Shown here in pieces: positions 1 to 5,355 of a stretch of DNA of 5,355 nucleotides. The notes beneath the pieces were generated by a model. The model saw only the letters and a list, made by a program, of their open reading frames with translations. It was not told the DNA's origin and did not search any database. A program made the position numbers and the translations under genes. Each line of letters starts with the position of its first letter. The stretch's first letter is position 1. This DNA comes from Desulfobacteraceae bacterium (lineage in GTDB: Bacteria; Desulfobacterota; Desulfobacteria; Desulfobacterales; UBA11574), in NCBI GenBank assembly GCA_029857875.1, contig JAOUGB010000199.1, forward strand, positions 1 to 5,355, read 5' to 3'.

Positions 1-392
1 TGTCCCCGGGACAGGGTTTTCAACCCTTTCAACAAAAGGAACGGTGATGCCATACTGGCTACAGAACCCCTACCAAGACCATATGTCTGATAGAGTTTTT
101 TTTCGGGATCGCAGATTATTGGAAATAATAGAGAAAATTGCTTTTTAAACGCTTCCGCCTGATCGGGAGTTCCCAGACCAACAAGAACGACCTGAAAGCC
201 ATTGTCTTCAAACTGTGCTTTTGAGCGATGCAACTGCACCGCTTGTTCACGGCAAAATGGTCAACCGAAATGTCTAAGAAAAACAAGAAGCAGGGGACGT
301 TTCTTCCATAAGCCACTGAGACGGTGGTCCGTCCCGTCGGAAAACGTCACCTCGGCATCCGCTGCTTTCTGATATGTCTCTGATGAAGTCAC
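1..392 (-). CDS. Selenocysteine-containing peroxiredoxin-like protein (AhpC/TSA superfamily, PRXL2/SelU-type), 3' end outside window
   Basis: The gene reads from GTG at 392 leftward out of the window: 130 codons with a single in-frame TGA (codon 44, 261-263) and no other stop. Around it the protein reads LLLVFLRHFG-U-PFCREQAVQLHR, the known active-site region of peroxiredoxin-like AhpC/TSA proteins, whose usual form is FLRHFGCPFCRE. The TGA replaces the first Cys of the CxxC pair, giving UxxC (Sec44, Cys47). Family similarity continues on both sides: a short beta stretch FSDGTDHRLSGLW before it, then VVLVGLGTPDQAEAF, FPIICDPEKKLYQTYGLGRGS and a C-terminal LLLKGLKTLSRG. The start is set by AAAGGA at 401-406, eight bases before GTG, and an in-frame TAA at 405-407. 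A hairpin fitting bSECIS follows the TGA. The expected role is a cytoplasmic thiol/selenol redox enzyme; the substrate is unknown. Translation would need SelB, SelC, SelA and SelD encoded elsewhere. A Cys-to-stop mutation or a sequencing error is the alternative, but open frame and hairpin argue against it. Confidence 0.88.
225..242 (-). promoter_or_regulatory. Putative bSECIS hairpin for UGA recoding
   Basis: On the minus strand GCGGTGC (242-236) pairs with GCATCGC (231-225): seven base pairs, one of them G-U, closing a four-base loop AGTT (235-232). The loop carries G at its second position, 27 nt after the TGA. Known bacterial SECIS elements lie in the coding region just after UGA, with a small apical loop that has a G in its first two positions about 16-37 nt from the UGA, and are bound by SelB. 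This hairpin meets those points. No folding program was run. Confidence 0.72.
261..263 (-). other. In-frame UGA, predicted selenocysteine codon (Sec44)
   Basis: The minus-strand TGA sits in frame between codons for Gly43 and Pro45. It takes the place of the peroxidatic-type Cys in the family motif FGCPFC, while the second Cys (Cys47) is kept. Replacement of a redox Cys by Sec in a CxxC pair is the usual pattern in bacterial thioredoxin-fold selenoproteins. The reading frame is open and family-like for 43 codons before and 86 codons after it. Confidence 0.86.
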
Positions 393-400
393 TTGCCCTA

Positions 401-406
401 TCCTTT
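401..406 (-). promoter_or_regulatory. Ribosome binding site that sets the GTG start of the selenoprotein
   Basis: AAAGGA on the minus strand lies eight bases before GTG at 392-390. An in-frame TAA at 405-407 leaves no room for a farther upstream start, so the GTG is the only reasonable initiation codon. Confidence 0.7.
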
Positions 407-430
407 ATTTAAAAGATATGATCATGTGGT

Positions 431-475
431 AATTTTGATTTGTTGAAACATTTGGGGGCGATTTGCATCAAAATT
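431..475 (-). repeat. 9-bp inverted repeat in the gap between the two minus-strand genes
   Basis: AATTTTGAT at 431-439 is exactly inverted as ATCAAAATT at 467-475, with 27 bases between. The arms are AT-rich and no T-run follows on the minus strand, so it does not look like an intrinsic terminator. It fills much of the 95-bp gap between the 73-codon gene and the selenoprotein gene and could be an operator, a weak mRNA hairpin or chance. The word GATTTG also occurs twice inside it (437-442 and 460-465). Confidence 0.3.
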
Positions 476-487
476 TTACGATAATAC

Positions 488-709
488 TTAGCATGACAAT
501 TCGACGGGAACACCTTTTTTTCTCAGGTCTTCAAGTATCGCCTCTAGTTGGGATTTTTCACAATCTTCAATGTGGTAGACATTTTTTACGCCATCCGTGA
601 ACAGCAATACAAAACGGCCGTTGTCATCCACGTAGGCCTTACGAATATAATCATCGTCAAGCCAGGGAGTGATCGCCTTCATAAAATCAGACAAATTACA
701 TGTTTTCAT
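488..709 (-). CDS. Small protein of unknown function, 73 aa
   Basis: The ATG at 709-707 is preceded by AGGAGGT (722-716) with a six-base spacer, a near-ideal ribosome binding site, so this is very likely a real gene. The protein is acidic and soluble, with no signal peptide or membrane segment. It has a short N-terminal helix-like part (SDFMKAITPWLDDDYIRKAY), a beta-hairpin-like part around residues 27-49 (GRFVLLFTDG, then VYHIED) and a C-terminal amphipathic helix (about 51-65). It has three cysteines: Cys4, Cys50 and Cys73, the last being the C-terminal residue. I recognise no named family, and the function is unknown. It lies upstream of the selenoprotein gene in the same direction with a 95-bp gap, so the two may share a transcript. 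The three cysteines next to a thiol-redox gene suggest, but do not show, a link. Confidence 0.82.
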   Translation of the reverse strand: MKTCNLSDFMKAITPWLDDDYIRKAYVDDNGRFVLLFTDGVKNVYHIEDCEKSQLEAILEDLRKKGVPVELSC

Positions 710-715
710 TGAAAC

Positions 716-722
716 ACCTCCT
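716..722 (-). promoter_or_regulatory. Strong Shine-Dalgarno of the 73-codon gene
   Basis: AGGAGGT on the minus strand is complementary to the 16S rRNA 3' end over seven bases and stands six bases before the ATG. It is by far the best ribosome binding site in the window. The plus-strand genes have no recognisable one. Confidence 0.8.
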
Positions 723-758
723 AACTTCCAGAGTTTTCCGAAACGCCGAATGAGGCGT

Positions 759-782
759 AAAAAACCATTTGCGATGGGGTTT
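759..782 (-). terminator. Hairpin followed by T-run in the leader of the 73-codon gene (terminator or attenuator-like)
   Basis: On the minus strand AAA plus CCAT (782-780 and 768-765 region arms) can fold with ATGG plus TTT around a five-base loop, with a two-base C bulge. The hairpin runs into a TTTTTT tract (764-759). A second five-base-pair hairpin ACGCC/GGCGT (758-754 with 747-743) follows. The structure lies between the predicted promoter and the start codon. It could be a weak terminator of an earlier transcript, an attenuator or a structured leader. The stem is short and the call is tentative. Confidence 0.25.
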
Positions 783-794
783 AAGCATTAATAT

Positions 795-823
795 ATCCTA
801 TCTCCATCAAAAGACAAAGTCAA
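795..823 (-). promoter_or_regulatory. Probable sigma-70 promoter for the minus-strand unit
   Basis: On the minus strand TTGACT (823-818; five of six bases of the -35 consensus) is followed after 17 bases by TAGGAT (800-795; four of six of the -10 consensus). Transcription would begin near 788 and give a leader of about 80 nt before the ATG at 709. The optimal spacer and the position upstream of a gene with a strong ribosome binding site support it. Confidence 0.45.
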
Positions 824-1046
824 AAAGGAAAAAGTTACACTATCTATTCCATCGGATTTTTCGAGGAACACCGATTTGTATTTACGAAAAAGGATTGAAA
901 AAAGTGATGCTGTGTCATACGTATTCCTAAGTGTAAGATAGTTGATTTCGATGATGAACGGAAAAGAGAATACAGAAGAAAAGTGGATGAAAAAGCCCAC
1001 CCTTATGTTTGCGGATGACAATCACTAACACCGATTCATTGTGACG

Positions 1047-1751
1047 ATGATAAAGAAAAAAACAAACCCGGTAATCGAAGCCCGGAATCTAACACGAATC
1101 TATACGCTGGGTGACAGTGAGGTGATCGGCATCAATGATATCGGCCTCGATATTGCTCCCGGTGAGTTGTTGGTGCTCAAAGGCAACAGCGGTTCGGGAA
1201 AGAGCACCCTTTTATCTCTCATCGCCGGTCTGGATCGCCCCACCCGGGGGTATCTGAATGTTGCGGATCATGATCTCACCAAAGCGACACCATCCGATCT
1301 CACGCATTTCCGGCGTGAAGTCGTGGGTATGGTCTTTCAATCTTTCAATTTAATGCCTACCCTGAACGTGGTTGAAAATGCCTGCCTGCCGGGATTGCTG
1401 GCGGGAAAATCTGCAGGCCGGATAACATCAAAAGCCATGGAACTGCTGGACTGGTTGGGTCTTTCCAGCCGATGGAACCATTTGCCGGCCCAGCTTTCCG
1501 GTGGAGAAATGCAGCGTACAGCAATCGCCCGGGCACTGATCAATGATCCGGATATCATTTTGGCCGATGAACCCACGGGAAACTTGGACAGTCGCAACGG
1601 CCAAATTGTGGTGGAGTTGTTTGCGGAGCTGAATCGTAAATGGAACCGAACCGTGATAATCGCCACTCACAGTGATATTGCAGATTCATCGGCATCCATG
1701 ACCATCTGCCTGAAAGACGGAATGATTACCGATCAAACATGCGACATATAG
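1047..1751 (+). CDS. ABC transporter ATP-binding protein, MacB/LolD/AttE family
   Basis: This 234-aa protein has the size of a complete single nucleotide-binding domain. It powers a type VII (MacB/LolCDE-like) ABC system at the cytoplasmic face of the inner membrane. Seen in order: Walker [10 protein letters not shown] (46-54), Q-loop Gln98 in [16 protein letters not shown], signature LSGGE (150-154), Walker B DIILADE (169-175), D-loop NLDS (179-182) and switch His208 in IIATHS. The FQxFNLxPxLxxxEN and [10 protein letters not shown] blocks are typical of the MacB/LolD/FtsE group. All catalytic residues are present. The start is uncertain: GTG at 1041 gives two more residues, and an in-frame TAA at 1026 excludes anything longer. 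Neither start has a clear Shine-Dalgarno; ATG at 1047 is preferred on codon choice. The stop overlaps the permease start by 13 nt, so the two are surely co-transcribed. With the lipocalin gene downstream this is best called AttE-like. Confidence 0.95.
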   Translation: MIKKKTNPVIEARNLTRIYTLGDSEVIGINDIGLDIAPGELLVLKGNSGSGKSTLLSLIAGLDRPTRGYLNVADHDLTKATPSDLTHFRREVVGMVFQSFNLMPTLNVVENACLPGLLAGKSAGRITSKAMELLDWLGLSSRWNHLPAQLSGGEMQRTAIARALINDPDIILADEPTGNLDSRNGQIVVELFAELNRKWNRTVIIATHSDIADSSASMTICLKDGMITDQTCDI

Positions 1752-4327
1752 CCTTTTTTTTTCGATTTTTTATTTGGTTCAGTGTGCGAAACATGAAAAA
1801 GCACCTGGGTCGAGCGCTGACGGTGCTTTTGGGCATCGCGCTGGGCGCCGCAGTCTTTACCAGTGTGCGACTTTCCATTCATGCTGCTCTTGATTCGTTC
1901 ACCCGAAGTATGGACGTGATTGCCGGCAGTGCTGATCGGGTACTGGTCCAACCCGGGGGTCGAGTGCCCGAAGAATGGGTGGCCAAACTCATTCAGCTTA
2001 GCGTTGTCCGGGAGGCTTCACCTGTTTTGACCACATATGTCCGTTTGGCCGATAAAAAGTCCGAACCGGTTTTGTTGATCGGTGTTGATCCTATCATGGA
2101 TCGGAGCTTTCGCAAATGGCAGATTTCTGAACTCACGGAAGAAGATGCCGAAAGCTGGATTGAACTGCTCAAAAGACCCTATTCTCTGATCATCGGAAAG
2201 TCTCTGGCCGAAAAATACGCGTGTCGTCGCGGCGATCAACTTACCATTGAGCACACCCGGCAAACCGCCTTTTTTAACATTGTTGGAATTCTGTCAACCG
2301 GCGGATTGGCCACAGCGGAAGGGGGGATGATCGCATTAACCGACATCGCCACCTTTCAGGAGTTTACCAAACTTCACGGATGGGTGGATCGCATTGATTT
2401 AAAACTTTCGCCGAAGGCCACGAACAGGGATCTCGAAATAATCCAAAGAATACTGCCTGAAAATATTTTGCTCAGTTCCCCCTCTGCCGCAAAGGAGAGC
2501 GGTCAGTCAATGATTCGAGCCTATCAGCTTAATCTTTCGATTCTTAGCTTTGCCTCATTGTTTGTGGGGATGTTTCTGGTATATAGCCTGGTGGCGCTGA
2601 ACGCTGCTTCTCGGCGTCACGAACTGGCCATACTGCGCGCTACCGGTGCATCGCCTTATCTGCTATTTCTGGTGTTTTTAGCAGAAGGGGCGATGTTTGG
2701 CATGATCGGCTGGTTAACGGCACTTCCCATCAGCACGGTACTGGTCAAGTATTTGTTGAAGGGTGTCAGCCAGACGATTTCGATACTGTTCGCGAGAGTT
2801 CAGGTGGACACGCTCTCTTTGAGTTCCTGGGAGGTCATATTGAGTTTCAGTATCACCGTGTTTACCTCAAGTGTTTCCGCCTTGCAGCCGGCTTGGGAAG
2901 CCATGCAAGTATCCCCCAACGAGGCACTCGAAATATCCCATCATGGCATGCAATATAAAAAATCTCCCTATAAACTTGCCCTGGTAGGAATAGGATGCCT
3001 TTTTCTGGTGGTTCCGTTGTCCCTGCTTCCGAAGGTTTTGAATATGCCCTTGCCGGGATATGTTGCCATACTGCTTCTGTTTGTTGGGTTTTCCCTGTTT
3101 GTTCCTTGGGGCCTCAGCCAAATGGGGAAGGCTCTGTCACCGACACTCCATCGATTTGCCGGGATTCCGGCGTATCTTGCCGGCCGGTATGTGCGGGACA
3201 GCGGAACCCGAACGGCGGTTTCCGTGGGCGCACTCATCACTGCTGTGGCATTATTTGCATCTTTGGTCATCATGATCTACAGTTTCCGCAGCACGGTTGA
3301 GTTGTGGGCCGATCAGACGGTGAGCGGCGATTTGTTTGTCACGACTAAAATGGGAGAAATCAACCGGTTTCGCTACCCCATACCTCGGGCGGTTGTGGAT
3401 GGACTGGAGGAATTCAAAAATCAAGTGGACATTGTTCCCAGCCGCCGGTATTTTTTGACCTATAACAATTTCCCGTATGAATTCGAACTGCTGGATATCG
3501 ATGTCTTTTTACGTCACGGGGACTTTGTCTGGTTAAAGGGTGATCCAGATCGGGTTCGAACGTTGTTGAAGCACGGTAAAGGGATTGTGATCTCTGAGGT
3601 CTTCTCCAATCGTACCGGATTGACGACCGGCGACAGGTTTCGGGCCCGGATCGAATCATCGCTGGTTGAGCTTCCGGTGTTGGGCATCATCCGGGACTAT
3701 CGGACCCAGGGTGGCGTGGCCTTTTACTCTCTGTCACAGTTCAAAATGCGTTATCATGACGTTCAGTGGGGCGGATGTCGTATCTTTTTAAAAGATCGTA
3801 CAAAGGATTTGGAAACGGCCGTTGGGTCACTGCAAAAAAAAATCATAAGACGCTGGGGAGACACGTTGGAAATCATCAGCGGCCATGCGCTGCGAAATAC
3901 CATTTTAAGGGTCTTTGATGAAACCTTTGCCATTACCACCGTTCTTTTACTCATTGCATTGGCCATCGCCGCTCTGGGCATTGCCACGACACTGACGGTA
4001 TTGGTGCTGGAGCGCTCAAAGCAGTTAAATACGCTATATGCCGTTGGTGCTGACTTTGGGCAGATTCGATCCATGATTCTCTGGGAGGCGGCCTTTATGG
4101 TCCTTGCCGGGGAATTGGCAGGGATCATTTGCGGATTTATCCTGTCTTATATACTGGTGTATGTTATCAATCGCCAATCCTTTGGCTGGACATTCCTTTA
4201 TGAAGTCGACTGGGGGGCGCTGGCGATGTCATTGCCGTTGATTATATTGACAGCTCTGGCTGCCACATACCCGGCGATCAAAATGGTGTTTCGAGAATCA
4301 CCGGCTATGCTGTTGAGAGAGAGTTAA
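1739..4327 (+). CDS. FtsX-like ABC transporter permease with ten predicted membrane segments (AttF/AttG-like or YbbP-like)
   Basis: This 862-aa inner-membrane protein is the partner of the ATPase gene it overlaps. Membrane segments judged by eye: about 25-45, 265-290, 308-338, 363-383, 411-430, 437-458, 493-516, 731-756, 780-808 and 826-846. Two large periplasmic domains (about 46-262 and 517-728) lie after the first and seventh. The protein is two FtsX-type halves joined by two extra segments. Each half has the cytoplasmic loop expected to contact the ATPase: RRHELAILRATGAS (292-305) and RSKQLNTLYAVGAD (759-772). The start at 1739 is kept over Met19 because FSVRN before Met19 matches the conserved LALRNL start of the family; there is no clear ribosome binding site, suggesting coupling to the ATPase. 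Such 800-plus-residue permeases usually work without MacA and do not necessarily move a substrate through the membrane. The lipocalin gene downstream suggests AttF and AttG fused in one chain. Substrate unknown. Confidence 0.93.
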   Translation: MRHIAFFFRFFIWFSVRNMKKHLGRALTVLLGIALGAAVFTSVRLSIHAALDSFTRSMDVIAGSADRVLVQPGGRVPEEWVAKLIQLSVVREASPVLTTYVRLADKKSEPVLLIGVDPIMDRSFRKWQISELTEEDAESWIELLKRPYSLIIGKSLAEKYACRRGDQLTIEHTRQTAFFNIVGILSTGGLATAEGGMIALTDIATFQEFTKLHGWVDRIDLKLSPKATNRDLEIIQRILPENILLSSPSAAKESGQSMIRAYQLNLSILSFASLFVGMFLVYSLVALNAASRRHELAILRATGASPYLLFLVFLAEGAMFGMIGWLTALPISTVLVKYLLKGVSQTISILFARVQVDTLSLSSWEVILSFSITVFTSSVSALQPAWEAMQVSPNEALEISHHGMQYKKSPYKLALVGIGCLFLVVPLSLLPKVLNMPLPGYVAILLLFVGFSLFVPWGLSQMGKALSPTLHRFAGIPAYLAGRYVRDSGTRTAVSVGALITAVALFASLVIMIYSFRSTVELWADQTVSGDLFVTTKMGEINRFRYPIPRAVVDGLEEFKNQVDIVPSRRYFLTYNNFPYEFELLDIDVFLRHGDFVWLKGDPDRVRTLLKHGKGIVISEVFSNRTGLTTGDRFRARIESSLVELPVLGIIRDYRTQGGVAFYSLSQFKMRYHDVQWGGCRIFLKDRTKDLETAVGSLQKKIIRRWGDTLEIISGHALRNTILRVFDETFAITTVLLLIALAIAALGIATTLTVLVLERSKQLNTLYAVGADFGQIRSMILWEAAFMVLAGELAGIICGFILSYILVYVINRQSFGWTFLYEVDWGALAMSLPLIILTALAATYPAIKMVFRESPAMLLRES

Positions 4328-4338
4328 CCCGCTAAACC

Positions 4339-4568
4339 AGAAATAGGAAAGAGAAAAGAGGAAAGGGGGTAAGGGAAACCACGGATGAACACAAATAAAC
4401 ACAAATATTTTGAAAATTAAGAAAGTAAGAAGTTGAGAAGATCAGAAGGTCGGCAGATTTTCTTGATTTCCAAATTTCTCATTTTCTAACCTTCTCATCT
4501 TCTAATTACATTTGAGCCCATTTGCGGTTATCTATTTTTTAATTCCTAATTCCTATTTTCTAATTTAA
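4339..4568. repeat. Nested imperfect inverted repeat filling the permease-attH gap
   Basis: Three pairs of arms lie in mirror order. Outer: AGAAATAGGAA at 4340-4350 against the reverse complement of 4551-4562 (AGAAAATAGGAA). Middle: an ACGGATGAACACAAATAAAC-type stretch (about 4381-4406) against a degraded ATTTGCGGTTATCTATTTT (about 4520-4538). Inner: a purine-rich stretch with GAAGTTGAGAAGATCAGAAG (4429-4448) in 4415-4450 against 4472-4507, where about 21 of 30 aligned bases agree. The centre is about 4451-4471. The arms are not coding. This looks like a degenerate interspersed palindromic repeat of a type I associate, from memory, with deltaproteobacterial and other environmental genomes. 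It could fold in mRNA and lower read-through from permease to lipocalin gene. It lacks a stable GC stem with a T-run, so it is not called a terminator. Confidence 0.6.
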
Positions 4569-4570
4569 AC

Positions 4571-5355
4571 ATGATGAATTCTAACAAGCGATGGATACTT
4601 TTTTTACTGTTAATCTTTGTTTTTACCCATGTGTGGGTATACGCCGAAGATACAAAGGGGTATCTTTCTGTAACCGGTCCATGCGAACTCGAATTCCCTG
4701 AAGATCACGCATCACATCAAGGATATCGAACAGAATGGTGGTACTATACCGGAAATTTACAATCCGCAGCCGGGAATCGCTATGGATTTCAGCTCACTTT
4801 TTTTAGAAGACAAATCGTCCCTTTAGAATCTGAAAAGAAATGGCCAACGCCTGCATCAGCCTGGCGCACCAGTCAGATCTATCTGGCCCATGCGGCCCTA
4901 TCAGATCTCGACGGAAAACACCATTTTTATACCCAACGTACGGGTCGAGGGGTGCTGGGGATTGCCGGTGAATTCCGGAACAATGGTGTCATTCGTATCT
5001 TTCTCAATAAATGGTCCACCCAAATCGGCCCAAAAGCTCACCATCTAAAGGTTATTTCCGACCCATTCTCTTTTGATCTCAATTTAACACCCGTCAAACC
5101 GACCGTGTTTCATGGAAAGGAAGGTTACAGCCGGAAAGGTTCAACACCCGAAAGAGCCAGCTGTTACTATTCATTGACCCGGCTCGAGACCAAAGGACAG
5201 GTAACACTCGCTGGAAAAACATTTGCTGTTAACGGCCTGTCTTGGATGGACCATGAATTCAGCACTGCGACGCTGGAACCCGGGCTCGTCGGATGGGACT
5301 GGTTCAGCCTTCAGTTATCCGATAACACGGAAATCATGATCTATCTTTTGCGACA
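4571..5355 (+). CDS. Secreted lipocalin-like protein, AttH/CrtC (carotenoid 1,2-hydratase-like) family, 3' end outside window
   Basis: 261 codons are visible and the frame is still open at the window end; family members are usually around 350-400 aa. Residues 1-25 are a clear signal peptide: Lys6-Arg7, a hydrophobic core WILFLLLIFVF and a VYA cleavage site before Glu26, so the protein is exported to the periplasm. Family marks seen are YRTEWWYYTGNL (52-63), FQLTFFR shortly after, SWMDHEFS (224-231) and GWDWFSLQL (241-249), the conserved Trp/His/Glu/Asp-rich blocks of the CrtC/AttH tandem-lipocalin fold. Despite the relation to carotenoid hydratase, members next to ABC genes are thought to be binding or accessory proteins for a hydrophobic ligand. 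ATG at 4574 is an equally possible start; neither has a visible ribosome binding site. It lies 243 bp after the permease gene, separated by the inverted repeat, so it may have its own promoter. Placement with ATPase and permease matches the AttEFGH system. Confidence 0.93.
   Translation, partial: MMNSNKRWILFLLLIFVFTHVWVYAEDTKGYLSVTGPCELEFPEDHASHQGYRTEWWYYTGNLQSAAGNRYGFQLTFFRRQIVPLESEKKWPTPASAWRTSQIYLAHAALSDLDGKHHFYTQRTGRGVLGIAGEFRNNGVIRIFLNKWSTQIGPKAHHLKVISDPFSFDLNLTPVKPTVFHGKEGYSRKGSTPERASCYYSLTRLETKGQVTLAGKTFAVNGLSWMDHEFSTATLEPGLVGWDWFSLQLSDNTEIMIYLLR

Larger units (their letters stand above)
710..1046. other. Divergent AT-rich intergenic region
   Basis: This is 337 bp between the divergently oriented 73-codon gene and the ABC ATPase gene. 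The left half holds the leader hairpins and the probable minus-strand promoter. The right half (about 830-1046) is AT-rich with no repeat, RNA gene or convincing gene. The best plus-strand promoter-like pair is TTGATT (942-947) with GAGAAT (966-971) at an 18-bp spacing, too weak to call. A 25-codon open stretch on the plus strand (951-1028) has no ribosome binding site. Confidence 0.6.

Noticed and set aside
1..13. Palindrome TGTCCCCGGGACA at the window edge
   Set aside because: Lies inside the coding region of the peroxiredoxin-like gene and is explained by ordinary codons; six-base arms may be chance.
116..316. 66-codon minus-strand open frame beginning MAYGRNVPC
   Set aside because: It is in a different frame from the peroxiredoxin-like gene and has no family-like sequence or ribosome binding site. 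It is an artefact that appears because the true frame contains the recoded TGA.
1..392. Peroxiredoxin-like gene as a frameshifted or nonsense pseudogene
   Set aside because: There is no frameshift. The only stop is a TGA exactly at a redox Cys position, followed by a bSECIS-like hairpin, so recoding explains it better than decay.
788..1021. 77-codon minus-strand open frame in the intergenic region
   Set aside because: Low-complexity, Phe/Ser-rich translation of AT-rich DNA, no ribosome binding site and no family resemblance. It also overlaps the predicted promoter of the 73-codon gene.
951..1028. 25-codon plus-strand open stretch ending MKKPTLMFADDNH just before the ATPase gene
   Set aside because: The end resembles the start of a response-regulator receiver domain, but there is no ribosome binding site and the match is too short. 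It could be a leader peptide, but nothing supports it.
2867..3300. Several open frames of 70-100 codons on both strands inside the permease gene
   Set aside because: Shadows of the 862-codon gene, with no family-like sequence and no start signals.
4328..4570. Intrinsic terminator between permease and lipocalin genes
   Set aside because: The inverted repeat is long but imperfect and AT-rich, without a compact GC stem followed by a T-run, so a terminator call is not supported.

Overview
The window looks like a piece of a Gram-negative anaerobe chromosome, most likely a deltaproteobacterium of the Desulfobacterales type (Desulfobacterota). This is an inference from three things. There is an in-frame UGA that behaves as a selenocysteine codon, and selenoproteins are frequent in that lineage. 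There is an AttEFGH-like ABC system with a secreted AttH/CrtC-type lipocalin. There is a long, degenerate, purine-rich inverted repeat of a kind I associate from memory with such genomes. No rRNA, tRNA, CRISPR array, integrase or transposase was seen.

Left part, minus strand (1-823). A probable promoter (795-823) drives a 73-codon gene of unknown function (488-709) with a very good ribosome binding site. After 95 bp comes a second minus-strand gene (1-392, 3' end outside the window). It reads as one continuous peroxiredoxin-like (PRXL2/SelU-type, thioredoxin fold) protein only if a TGA at 261-263 is decoded as an amino acid. The TGA lies exactly where the family has the first Cys of its FGCPFC redox motif. 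It is followed at the expected distance by a 7-bp stem with a four-base loop carrying a G at its second position, which fits a bacterial SECIS element. This selenoprotein is the main discovery of the window, and conventional gene calling would break or miss it.

Middle (710-1046). An AT-rich divergent intergenic region holds the promoter and leader of the minus-strand unit and presumably the promoter of the plus-strand unit, although no convincing plus-strand promoter is visible.

Right part, plus strand (1047-5355). An ABC ATPase of the MacB/LolD family overlaps by 13 nt an 862-aa permease with ten predicted membrane segments and two FtsX-like halves. Then comes a 243-bp spacer made almost entirely of a nested, imperfect inverted repeat, followed by a secreted lipocalin-like AttH/CrtC-family protein cut by the window end. 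The set matches the AttE (ATPase), AttF/G (permease) and AttH (periplasmic lipocalin) arrangement. It suggests a mechanotransmission- or lipoprotein/lipid-handling type ABC system working with a periplasmic partner that binds a hydrophobic ligand. Its substrate cannot be told from sequence.
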